The translations under genes and the position numbers were made by a program. 38,491 nucleotides of DNA from Acidobacteriota bacterium (GTDB lineage Bacteria > Acidobacteriota > Terriglobia > Bryobacterales > Bryobacteraceae): positions 1-38,491 of the forward strand of contig JANXSF010000074.1 in the NCBI GenBank assembly GCA_025352795.1. Direction: 5' to 3'. The notes under the pieces were generated by a model, which worked only from the letters and a program-made list of their open reading frames with translations, was not told the DNA's origin and ran no database searches. Below, piece after piece: positions 26,001-32,842 of this stretch (within the stretch, counting starts at the first letter, position 1; every line of letters starts with the position of its first letter).

Positions 26001-26860
26001 GCCGATGGCACCGCCGAGTTCTTAGAAGCGTCCATAGTCATGGAAACCGAATGACCGTTCCCATCATCGGCAGTGAACGGACTGCCAGTAACATAGTAAC
26101 TGACGTTCTTAATAGCACCCGGTGAAACACTATTCGTAACATTGCCGCGATAGGTAGTCACCGTGGAATCCCACTGACGCGCTGCGGCTTGCAGTTGGTA
26201 CATATTACCAATATCGTAAGTATTCTGAGCAAGTGTAATCACACTGCCGCCATTCTTTTGCACAGTTACAGTCTTCACTCGATGGAAGATATGCAGCGGC
26301 ACATATTGCGAGCTGGTCTGGTGTAGGTAAGTGTAATTGTAAGTCCGAGCCGGATTCACAAGGTCCGCATAATCATACATCTTCATCTGAGTTACATTGC
26401 CGTAGATGTCGATTGTCTGATCACTCTTCGATGTCTTCGCGTTGGCAGTACCAGGGTCAACCACAGTGCTTGTCGATGAAATGTACGGATGGCCAATAGC
26501 GTCCGTGGTCCAAGTGGGTGTAGTTGTGCGCAAGCTTACATAACTGGGCAGGGTCCGTTCATAGAGCGAGCTCAACATGCCATCGCCACGCCAGAAGTAG
26601 GCTTTATCGGCAGTGTTGCTGGCGTCCAGAATCCCCGTGTAAGTATGTACGTTGTTGCTTGCGTCATTCGGATGACTGAATGAGTAAGTCTGTTCCGCAG
26701 CACCGCCACCAGTAGACCAATAGCGACTCTGCACCTCGCTCTTTGACCCGGATAGCAATGGGACCGACGCGTAAGCCCAGCGCAGGTAGCCGCCGGATGG
26801 GGTTGTCATCTTTGACATTTCCATGGAGCTGGTGTAATCAAAGGTTATGCGTCTCCCCAA
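23057..26860 (-). CDS. RHS repeat protein, C-terminal frame (YD repeats, RHS core and variable tip)
   Basis: The largest piece of the interrupted RHS gene, 1267 residues. Residues 1 to about 920 are YD/RHS repeats (YDALGRTIQV, YDSLMRVTAV, YDANGNMTS). The RHS-associated core follows at about 925-1022 (DRLGSVVSRG, FGTYLRDATGLDYANQRYFAS, GRFLSSDPY, NYLDPKGL). The last ~245 residues are the variable tip: it has QDQGHHFAFYLMLGY and a later GDVNLAGAAMQFGARLR, which I do not match to a known toxin. Its apparent start at 26860 lies inside the domain; the natural continuation is the upstream frame, reached by removing one base from the C-run at 26854-26857. Confidence 0.88.
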   Translation of the reverse strand: MGRRITFDYTSSMEMSKMTTPSGGYLRWAYASVPLLSGSKSEVQSRYWSTGGGAAEQTYSFSHPNDASNNVHTYTGILDASNTADKAYFWRGDGMLSSLYERTLPSYVSLRTTTPTWTTDAIGHPYISSTSTVVDPGTANAKTSKSDQTIDIYGNVTQMKMYDYADLVNPARTYNYTYLHQTSSQYVPLHIFHRVKTVTVQKNGGSVITLAQNTYDIGNMYQLQAAARQWDSTVTTYRGNVTNSVSPGAIKNVSYYVTGSPFTADDGNGHSVSMTMDASKNSAVPSAVTSGSLTSTFSWNGALGITGSSGPNGATSAYNYDTQARPSQTTSPTGQVVKYEYTTSPSTQLSVADGRWTRTTYDGLGRQSMVETGYKTGAFPSLVRTTVSVVDTMYTPCGCSPLGKVLKVSLPHAPDGTQYWIEYVYDALGRTIQVKQPSSSGTANYLYAGNTVKSTDAAGKWKQFENDALGNLTKVTEPNPAGGTYDTNYTYSELNQLLTVSMPRGAVTQTRTFVYHATTQRLTSTTNPENGTTTNYYNADGTLAYKIDAKLQKISYDYDSLMRVTAVHRFTDGVNEDTMQRTNFEYDANSVVPSFSANVNGRLAVAKSYAMTVTGGTTAITTFYEMYSYDSAGRVLKKRLRVSNNALGDVDKDVEYSFTGAKLDSVKYPDINVPFTYYYDNMLRPNRMTGKDPSDYQNGTNVVDYVNSVNYNVASRMTSTWTLNLGYSTYTYNERNELTRQQTGTLADIQYEYSATSDNGQILSRTNNVSAEKVSYQYDALKRLVAASSPNWGSTYGFDGFGNLLSKTPTAGSAPLLSVTVNGLTNRINSGGFTYDANGNMTSSGTFDIENRLTTAGGESYGYLTNNQRVYKRDASGAEWIYFHDASGKRIMTFQMANAGGTFVVTGGSKNVYFAGRSIILNDTAVVTDRLGSVVSRGGAAVDYFPYGEEKTVTANPAEKFGTYLRDATGLDYANQRYFASATGRFLSSDPYQASGGAGDPGSWNRNAYVLGDPVNYLDPKGLTVCDAKGDHCYDFINVYSGDDPYRANPAGRAPLESQSAGERDIDPAAYISPSWQYYMAKSLRDLVQRGQMNDCNAMGSYLAGMSSNIVSAGGGFGANELISAMNLFIPSENLGASLAKLGTGVIQGVRGPVVLGDSGAQSGYINQFQDWYPNPNNQDQGHHFAFYLMLGYLNPKVANALGGLGGDIVGQIGELLQKSPMNTGDVNLAGAAMQFGARLRGTTTSQGSAISLNNVGSAFNNTFCRK

Positions 26861-27806
26861 GGATTCCCGTGAAGCTGTGCATTGCCGTAGTGGTTCCGAA
26901 CGCCGTGTTCCAAGGCGAGGTCAGCGTTACGTTTCCGGTATATGAAAACTGGATGGAGGGCCCAATGTTGAATAGGTTGAAAATGTTGGTGAGATGCGGA
27001 ATAGCGTCATTGTTGTAAACGAAGCAGTAACTGCTGAAATTTCCGTTGGTAACACCAGGGCAGCTTTGGTAGGCACGGGCATCCTCAATTTCGTCAATGC
27101 GCGCGCTGGAGTTGGTCCAAGTGATCCCCAATCCGGCCTTATACCGGATGGCAATGAAGTTGCCATTGGTATCCTGCATCTTGGTGGGGTACGAAGTCCC
27201 GGCATCCTGCTCAGTTCCGGCGGATAACGAATCGAATTCCCAAAAACTGCCGTCGGGAAAGTACAGTCGCTTGGCCACCGCGTCGTACTCGCCATAAAAA
27301 CCTTGTTGCGATTTCCAAACACCACCTTGATTCAGCACCAGATAGTATTCTGTCGAAGTGGAATCGATGAAGATGTAATGGTGGACGGTCCAGTAATCGG
27401 AATACATGGGCGTGATGGAACCGGCCTGTAACTTCCATCCCCAGCCGTACCCACTGTCAACGCCATGCTTCCAGATGCCGGTGGTATCCTGCCGCCATTG
27501 CTGGGAATTGTAAGTAAGGTTGAAGCTGGCACCCCCAGCTCGGCTCTTGGCGCTGACTATGGGGATGGTGTAATTCAAGTTACCACTGAGTAAGTCGATA
27601 TTCTCACCCATTGACCCCCAATAGTTCCCTGTAGAGCGGACCCCAGTGCGCCACTGATCGCCTTGCCACTGCGCTGGAGTGTGAATGGAAACATTAGTCA
27701 CCCCACCTGAGTTATTGTGCCAATCCACAGCCACAAACTGATAGTTGTAAGTGGTGTTGGGCGACAAAGTATCATCCACAAAAGTGGAATCGCGCTTCAG
27801 GCCCAA
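26838..27806 (-). CDS. RHS protein, middle frame
   Basis: Open for 322 residues after the in-frame TAG. It begins inside a fibronectin type III domain (DGTYLGLKRDSTFVDDTLSP, TYNYQFVAVDWHNNSG), then enters the typical lead-in of secreted RHS proteins (NIDLLSGNLNYTIPIVSAKSR, GASFNLTYNSQQW, YFPDGSFWEFDS). It ends four codons after the G-run frameshift (GILGETHNL). There is no good ribosome binding site near 27806, so independent translation is unlikely. Confidence 0.6.
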   Translation of the reverse strand: MGLKRDSTFVDDTLSPNTTYNYQFVAVDWHNNSGGVTNVSIHTPAQWQGDQWRTGVRSTGNYWGSMGENIDLLSGNLNYTIPIVSAKSRAGGASFNLTYNSQQWRQDTTGIWKHGVDSGYGWGWKLQAGSITPMYSDYWTVHHYIFIDSTSTEYYLVLNQGGVWKSQQGFYGEYDAVAKRLYFPDGSFWEFDSLSAGTEQDAGTSYPTKMQDTNGNFIAIRYKAGLGITWTNSSARIDEIEDARAYQSCPGVTNGNFSSYCFVYNNDAIPHLTNIFNLFNIGPSIQFSYTGNVTLTSPWNTAFGTTTAMHSFTGILGETHNL

Positions 27807-27824
27807 GTAAGTTCCATCACGATA

Positions 27825-28532
27825 CTAGCTGTAACCCCAGATACCAATGCCATTCGCGTCATCAGCCGCCCCTTGCCACTGCATTTCCACACTACGCCAA
27901 TTGATGTTAGTGGAAACTTGTGTCAAAGGCACGGTGGACGGGGCCACGGTATCCCGTGGACCCACTTGGCCAAGGGAAATCGTATTGGAACTGGTGCCGC
28001 GCACTCCCACGCCGGGCTGACCCGTCGCCAATGAGGAATCCTGATAGCTCAAGTAAGAAACGCCGTCGGCATAGAAGTAGAACTGGTTATAAGGGTCGGC
28101 CACCGCATGGATTTTCAGCCCATTCTTGCAGGGCATGGTGGTGGAGCCCATCTGATAGACATTGCCGCCAATCCGCTTCCAGGCGTTCAACGTTGCAGTA
28201 CAAGCGCCGTTGACGAATACGGGATTGGCCACTTCAAACGCAAAGAACGTTCCCGTGGCCGTGGACCCGTCGGTATAGGCGTCCTGCGTGGCGTGCAGGT
28301 AAAGGTAGTAACTTCCTCCGTTGGCAGCCAGATTGAGTTGCGCCGCCACTTCGTACTGATTGGCGTTGCCGGACGTGGTGATTTTAGAAATCAACGAGGT
28401 GCCACTGCTGGAGTTAAGGCCGTTTCCGTTATAGACCGCTGTGCCGTTTTCCTGCCAGGTGGTGGAGTTGGCGGCGGTGAAAGAATCGTTGGTTGAGTAA
28501 GTGTAGACGGCGAGCGTGGGCAATGCGACCAA
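27825..28532 (-). CDS. RHS protein, N-terminal frame (LamG-like domain and half FN3)
   Basis: Open for 235 residues from a TTG at 28532 to the TAG at 27827-27825. The first ~200 residues look like a beta-sandwich of the concanavalin/LamG type (TWQENGTAVYNG, FYFYADGVSYLSYQDSS). The last ~35 start a fibronectin type III domain and stop in mid-strand at GIGIWGYS. The TTG has no ribosome binding site; the better start is the ATG at 28557, just after the upstream stop, which is out of frame by one base. Confidence 0.6.
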   Translation of the reverse strand: MVALPTLAVYTYSTNDSFTAANSTTWQENGTAVYNGNGLNSSSGTSLISKITTSGNANQYEVAAQLNLAANGGSYYLYLHATQDAYTDGSTATGTFFAFEVANPVFVNGACTATLNAWKRIGGNVYQMGSTTMPCKNGLKIHAVADPYNQFYFYADGVSYLSYQDSSLATGQPGVGVRGTSSNTISLGQVGPRDTVAPSTVPLTQVSTNINWRSVEMQWQGAADDANGIGIWGYS

Positions 28533-28558
28533 GGAGGAAGAAACATAGCGTTTTCATG

Positions 28559-29011
28559 TTAATTCATCCTCACGCCGAAGCTTTTAGGATCGAAATCTTT
28601 CTTTTCTTTCTTCAGCGCCGCTTCCATCTCATCTTTGCTGTTTTTACCCCGTTGGAAGGTCTGAACGCGAACGTCTTTGGAATTCAGGATTTCCGCAAAC
28701 GCAGCCTGATTGCGTGCGACGAATTCGACAATGGCGGATTTACCGTCATCGGAAAGATGCCAGGAATAAGCCAGAATTTCAGACTTACTTTGTAGAGCCA
28801 GCTTGGCAACGGCAGTGGATGGACCCCGATTGCCCGGTGGAGCAAACATGGGCCGTTTGGGGTCGGCCATAGTACCTGCACCTTGTAACGGCACAATAGC
28901 CACAAGTCGTTCGTGGGATTGGCCGGGATCCACCTTACGAATTTGGGCTGAGGAAGGGATCAAGCATAGGAATGCTAGAAGGAGAGTTCGGATGGGGGTC
29001 CTGGTACTCAT
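28559..29011 (-). CDS. Small exported protein upstream of the RHS gene
   Basis: A 150-residue protein with a signal peptide (residues 1-22, LLLAFLCLIPSSAQ). The mature part has SEILAYSWHLSDDGKSAIVEFVAR and a Lys/Asp-rich end, EMEAALKKEKKDFDPKSFGVRM. I recall similar small proteins beside RHS genes in Acidobacteria, but know no assigned function. Its TAA is one base before the ATG at 28557 of the RHS gene, so the three genes (this, RHS, lipoprotein) form a translationally coupled cassette. It might help secretion or presentation of the RHS protein. Upstream is an AT-rich stretch (29030-29110) likely to hold the cassette promoter. Confidence 0.7.
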   Translation of the reverse strand: MSTRTPIRTLLLAFLCLIPSSAQIRKVDPGQSHERLVAIVPLQGAGTMADPKRPMFAPPGNRGPSTAVAKLALQSKSEILAYSWHLSDDGKSAIVEFVARNQAAFAEILNSKDVRVQTFQRGKNSKDEMEAALKKEKKDFDPKSFGVRMN

Positions 29012-29308
29012 AATGCTTGAATGCTATCTGGAAAAAGGTAATTTTGCAAGAAGTATTTTCACAATTATTTTTGAATTTCTGTATATTCATAAAACATTAA
29101 TTTTCCCTCACAAGTTCCTCAGAGTTGTCTCTTGCTTCACAGCCCTAAAGATAACCATCGTCCTCCAAGATTCCAAAAATAAACCCTGGAATTACTGGAA
29201 GCTGACAATTCGCCCAAACCAATCACCACTGGTTACACCCCTCTTGGTGTTGATTTTGCAACACTTCACTCAAGCCCTAGCCAACTCGTCTGCTATCCTC
29301 TCTTAGTC
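29012..29308. other. Divergent intergenic region, AT-rich near the RHS cassette
   Basis: About 300 bases between the divergent RHS cassette and the KSTGPK gene. 29030-29110 is strongly AT-rich. On the minus strand TTGCAA and TAGCAT, 17 bases apart, precede the start at 29011 and form a weak promoter candidate. From about 29200 the plus strand becomes rich in C and poor in G. No RNA gene is seen. Confidence 0.35.
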
Positions 29309-29680
29309 ATGCGTATCAACGATAAACGAAAACTCACCTCGAGATTCAATGCCGTCAAATCCACAGGCCCCAAATCCACCAAAGGCAAACGCCGCTGTAG
29401 ACGCAAGTCCTGCACTCACGGTGTCTACGCCAAAAATCGCATCCTGCCCATGCTTATCCGCATCCAGCCCCAACCATGGACGCCAAAAACGGCCAACCAA
29501 CCAGACGAAAATCAACCTGTTGAAACGAACCTAACTGCGGCGGTCCCAATGTTTATTCCTCTCAATAAGGAGTCTGAGCGTCCCGACACTCTTCCGAAGC
29601 ATCCAGAGAGACCAATAACAACCCGCCAACCAAACGAAAATCAACCCGTTGAAACGAACCTAACCGGGCCGTCCAATTAA
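29309..29680 (+). CDS. Small KSTGPK-motif protein with 43-residue internal repeat
   Basis: A 123-residue protein related to the one at 21125-21370: INDKRKLTSRFNAVKSTGPK, then KGKRR and HGVYAKN line up with it. After the motif, the tail contains the same decapeptide-plus twice (ENQPVETNLT at about 67-76 and 110-119), from a DNA repeat of 129 bases period. Function unknown. The middle of the family, as I remember it, is absent, so this is likely a degenerate member. The upstream sequence lacks a clear ribosome binding site. Confidence 0.5.
   Translation: MRINDKRKLTSRFNAVKSTGPKSTKGKRRCRRKSCTHGVYAKNRILPMLIRIQPQPWTPKTANQPDENQPVETNLTAAVPMFIPLNKESERPDTLPKHPERPITTRQPNENQPVETNLTGPSN
29498..29664 (+). 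repeat. 38-bp direct repeat, 129-base period
   Basis: Copies at 29498-29535 and 29627-29664 match at 36 of 38 positions. The period is 129 bases (43 codons), so the copies are in frame and give nearly the same peptide twice in the KSTGPK protein. Confidence 0.7.
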
Positions 29681-29906
29681 ACGGTTCACCCACATCTGAA
29701 GCCTGCGCCCAACCCCCAATCACAACCAATCCAAAATACACCCAACCCCATTACGATGAACCATCTACGCCCCATCCACCCACCCCTGGCAGACCCGAAT
29801 TTCCCACCTTATCTGCTACCCTCCAAGCAGAGAAAGCACCTTGCACAAATCAAAGAAGCCGCGCTCCATAAACTTTACCGCCAAACCCTCCGAATAAAGG
29901 AAAGGA

Positions 29907-31487
29907 ATGCTACGCGCCCTCCCACTCTTTTTCAACAAAATCGCCCATCGCCCCCGACTCGCCTTGGCCATCCTGATCCTTCTCCCGATCCTAATGCGAA
30001 TCGTGGTTCTATCCAAGCAGCCCGTTCCCTTGCCCAATGTCGCCGATGAGTTCAGTTATCTGCTCGCTGCCGACACCTTTGCATCTGGTCGATTGGCCAA
30101 TCCTGTGCATCCTCACTGGAAGTTCTTTGAACTCCTCCACGTCATTCACGTCCCCGTCTACGCATCGAAGTATCCGCCACTGCAAGGTCTTCTGCTTGCA
30201 TCGGCACAAGTCGCAACGGGCATCCCATGGGTTGGCGTTCTGCTATCGGGTGGGTTAATGTGCGGCACCATTTTCTGGATGCTCGCCGGTTGGATGGAGC
30301 GCCGTTACGCCTTCGCTGGAGGCTTATTCGCTGTCACTCAACTCGCCACATTCAGTTACTGGATGGATAGTTACATGGGTGGATTTCTTTCAGCAATTGG
30401 CGGGGCTCTGGTGATGGGCTCGTTACCCCGGCTGCTTCGCTTCAATAACTGGCGACATTCTATAGCACTCGGTATTGGTGCCGCGATTCTGCTGAATAGC
30501 CGTCCATTTGAAGGTGGTGTTCTGCTACTCGGTTGCGGCATTTGGTTGCTTGTGAAAATGCCCGCCCGAAATTGGGTTCAATTGGTTCCGACAGGGGCGC
30601 TGGTTTACCTATGCTTGGGTTGGATATTGTTCTACAACAACAGCGTCACTGGCAGTCCCTTCAAACTGCCCTATATGGAGCACGATCAGCAGTATGTGGT
30701 TCTATCGTCGCCATTCCTGTTCTTTGCCAGTGCCAAGCCAGTCCCGCATTATTTCCATGACGCCATAAAGGACTGTTGGGTGGATTACGATACAACGCTA
30801 TACCGCGTGGAAAGAGCGAACCTTGTCAGCTACTATGCCGAATCCATGCGCGTCATTCTCAAAATCTTTGTCGGCGAAGGGCTCGCGTTGTTGCTTCTAC
30901 CTCTGGGGATGTTCGCAGCTTGGCGCAGAAGGCGGCACAGGTCCACCTTGTTTCTGGCGTTGATTGCACTTACTGGATTGGCCTTCGTCAAAGGACTTTT
31001 GCCGCATTATGCCGCACCAATAACCGGCCTGTTCTTTTTCTTCTATGCACTATCTTTGCGACAGCTTGACCGCTGGGCCGTTGGCTTGCCTGTCAGTTCC
31101 ATGTTGATGGTGGCGACCCTTGCCGCATACTTTGCGCAAGTGGGCTTGGTGCTGGCCGGGCCGCCCAATGCGAACCAAACTTCCCCGGCGCAAATAGAAG
31201 CCTTTGAGCGACAAAAAATCGCATCTAAGCTGCAAGGCTTCGGCGGCAATCATTTAGTAATGGTTCGTTACGATACGGCCAAGACTCCAATTTACGATTA
31301 CGTTTATAACGGTGCCAATATTGACGCCGCACCTATTATTTGGGCGCGAGATATGAATCCCACCGAAAATAGCGAACTGCTGGGCTACTATCAGAGCCGC
31401 AGAATCTGGCTATTGCGCGTACCGCTCAGCGGGCCACCCGATCTTCGACCCTATGCAACCGAACATCTTGCTGAGATACACCGTTAG
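29907..31487 (+). CDS. Polytopic membrane protein, GT-C/GT39-like glycosyltransferase candidate
   Basis: A 526-residue integral membrane protein with about ten hydrophobic segments (from 17-36 through about 385-410) and a C-terminal soluble part of ~110 residues. The first external loop has NVADEFSYLLAADTFASGR with Asp47-Glu48, the place where GT-C enzymes (ArnT/PMT type) keep their catalytic acid; such enzymes use lipid-linked sugars on the outer face of the membrane. The overall match is loose, so the call is tentative. AAAGG at 29896-29900 is six bases before the ATG. It heads the polysaccharide operon, 50 bases before the Wzt-type gene. Confidence 0.65.
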   Translation: MLRALPLFFNKIAHRPRLALAILILLPILMRIVVLSKQPVPLPNVADEFSYLLAADTFASGRLANPVHPHWKFFELLHVIHVPVYASKYPPLQGLLLASAQVATGIPWVGVLLSGGLMCGTIFWMLAGWMERRYAFAGGLFAVTQLATFSYWMDSYMGGFLSAIGGALVMGSLPRLLRFNNWRHSIALGIGAAILLNSRPFEGGVLLLGCGIWLLVKMPARNWVQLVPTGALVYLCLGWILFYNNSVTGSPFKLPYMEHDQQYVVLSSPFLFFASAKPVPHYFHDAIKDCWVDYDTTLYRVERANLVSYYAESMRVILKIFVGEGLALLLLPLGMFAAWRRRRHRSTLFLALIALTGLAFVKGLLPHYAAPITGLFFFFYALSLRQLDRWAVGLPVSSMLMVATLAAYFAQVGLVLAGPPNANQTSPAQIEAFERQKIASKLQGFGGNHLVMVRYDTAKTPIYDYVYNGANIDAAPIIWARDMNPTENSELLGYYQSRRIWLLRVPLSGPPDLRPYATEHLAEIHR

Positions 31488-31537
31488 TACCCTTTCTGGA
31501 TCGTTTACAGTGAAGAGTACCGGATTCTCATCTCTCG

Positions 31538-32842
31538 ATGAATATTATAGAGCTTCAAGGGGTTTCAAAAAGCTACCCCATTTACGATTCGCCCTCGTTG
31601 CGGCTAAAAGAACTGCTGACCTTCAACAGTGCCAGCTATCACAAAGATTTTTGGGCACTGCAAGATATTTCCCTGGAAATTAAAAAGGGCGAGACCTTCT
31701 GCGTCATCGGTGAAAATGGTTCTGGCAAAAGTACGCTGCTGCAGATGATCGCCGGAATTTTGCAACCAACCTCAGGCACCCTGAAAGTACAAGGACGCGT
31801 GTCGGCCCTGTTGGAGCTTGGTTCAGGCTTCAACCCCGAGTTTTCCGGACGGGATAACGTCTATCTGAACGCGGCGATTCTGGGGCTCAGTACCAAGGAA
31901 ATTGATCAGCGGTACAAGGCCATTGAAGAGTTCGCCGAAATCGGCGATTTTATCCGTCATCCCGTGAAGACTTACTCCAGCGGCATGGCCGTGCGTCTAG
32001 CCTTTTCCGTGGCCATTCATGTGGATCCGGAAATCCTGCTGGTAGACGAAGCCCTTGCCGTTGGCGATATCTATTTCCGGCAACGCTGCATGCGCAAGGT
32101 GCACGAATTGCGGCAAAAGGGCGTTACCATTCTGTTTGTATCGCATGCCATTGGCGACGTCAAAGCCGTTGGCGACCGTGTGTTGTGGTTGGACAAAGGC
32201 CGTATCCGCGAAATGGGGCAAACCGAGCAAGTAGTCGTGAAATATCTGGCAATGATGACGGAAAAAGATTCCACCTATCTGGAATTATCCAAACCGGCAG
32301 AGAAGCACTCCATGCTTACGTCAACCAACGAGGATGCGCCGGAAGTTGTCACCACCATTCCGAATATGGATCATCGTCATGGGGATGGGCGGGCGAAGGT
32401 CATCGGCATTGCCGTGATGAATGCCCAGGGCAGGTCGCTAGTGCTGCTGGAACCGGATTCGCGCATCGTCGTCCGCGTCAGTATTCAGGCTGCGGAATAT
32501 ATTGCCTTACCCAACGCCGGGTTTATGTTGCGCAACCATTTAGGTTTGGATTTCGCCGGATCCAATACAACCCGCGAAGGTTATCAACTTGGTCCAATGG
32601 CCAAGGGCGAAATTCGTACCGTGGATTTTCATATTGATTTGCCCTCGTTTTACCCAGGTCATTTTTCCTTCTCGCCGGCGATTGCCGATGGGACACTGGA
32701 GAATTACCGCATGTGCGATTGGATAGACAACGCCATCACCTTACAAATGGGGCATAGTGAAGGAACCGTTTATGGCTATATGCACCTGCCCTGCAGAGTG
32801 GAAGTGAATGCGCGGTTGATGGAGACGGTTCATGGCAATTGA
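31538..32842 (+). CDS. Polysaccharide ABC exporter ATPase, Wzt type with C-terminal domain
   Basis: A 434-residue ATPase that powers export of an O-antigen-like glycan through a Wzm permease. The nucleotide-binding domain (1 to about 245) has Walker A GENGSGKST (58-66), the signature YSSGM (146-150), Walker B ILLVDE (166-171) and His203 in FVSHA. GRVSALLELGSGFNPEFSGRDN (86-107) is typical of the Wzt/TagH branch. The extra domain (about 265-434) is a beta-sandwich like the Wzt carbohydrate-binding domain, which in E. coli O8/O9a recognises the capped end of the glycan. The Wzm permease gene is absent from the window. The stop overlaps the methyltransferase start by 11 bases. Confidence 0.9.
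   Translation: MNIIELQGVSKSYPIYDSPSLRLKELLTFNSASYHKDFWALQDISLEIKKGETFCVIGENGSGKSTLLQMIAGILQPTSGTLKVQGRVSALLELGSGFNPEFSGRDNVYLNAAILGLSTKEIDQRYKAIEEFAEIGDFIRHPVKTYSSGMAVRLAFSVAIHVDPEILLVDEALAVGDIYFRQRCMRKVHELRQKGVTILFVSHAIGDVKAVGDRVLWLDKGRIREMGQTEQVVVKYLAMMTEKDSTYLELSKPAEKHSMLTSTNEDAPEVVTTIPNMDHRHGDGRAKVIGIAVMNAQGRSLVLLEPDSRIVVRVSIQAAEYIALPNAGFMLRNHLGLDFAGSNTTREGYQLGPMAKGEIRTVDFHIDLPSFYPGHFSFSPAIADGTLENYRMCDWIDNAITLQMGHSEGTVYGYMHLPCRVEVNARLMETVHGN

Larger units (their letters stand above)
23057..28557 (-). pseudogene. Large secreted RHS protein gene interrupted by three lesions
   Basis: Read across the breaks, this is one gene for about 1,830 residues: signal peptide, LamG-like beta domain, fibronectin type III domain, N-terminal RHS barrel lead-in, YD repeats, RHS core and a 245-residue tip. 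The breaks are: (1) after the coupled ATG at 28557 the frame is wrong unless one A is removed from the AAAA run (28551-28554), which gives MKRYVSSSLVALPTLA, a good signal peptide; (2) TAG at 27825-27827 in frame; (3) one extra G in the GGGG run (minus strand) at 26854-26857. Long genes elsewhere in the window are intact. True decay, phase variation or local sequencing error are the options. Confidence 0.7.

Noticed and set aside
29756-30049. 97-residue frame before the glycan operon
   Set aside because: Proline-rich only because of the C-rich strand, and it runs into the well-supported membrane protein gene in another frame.
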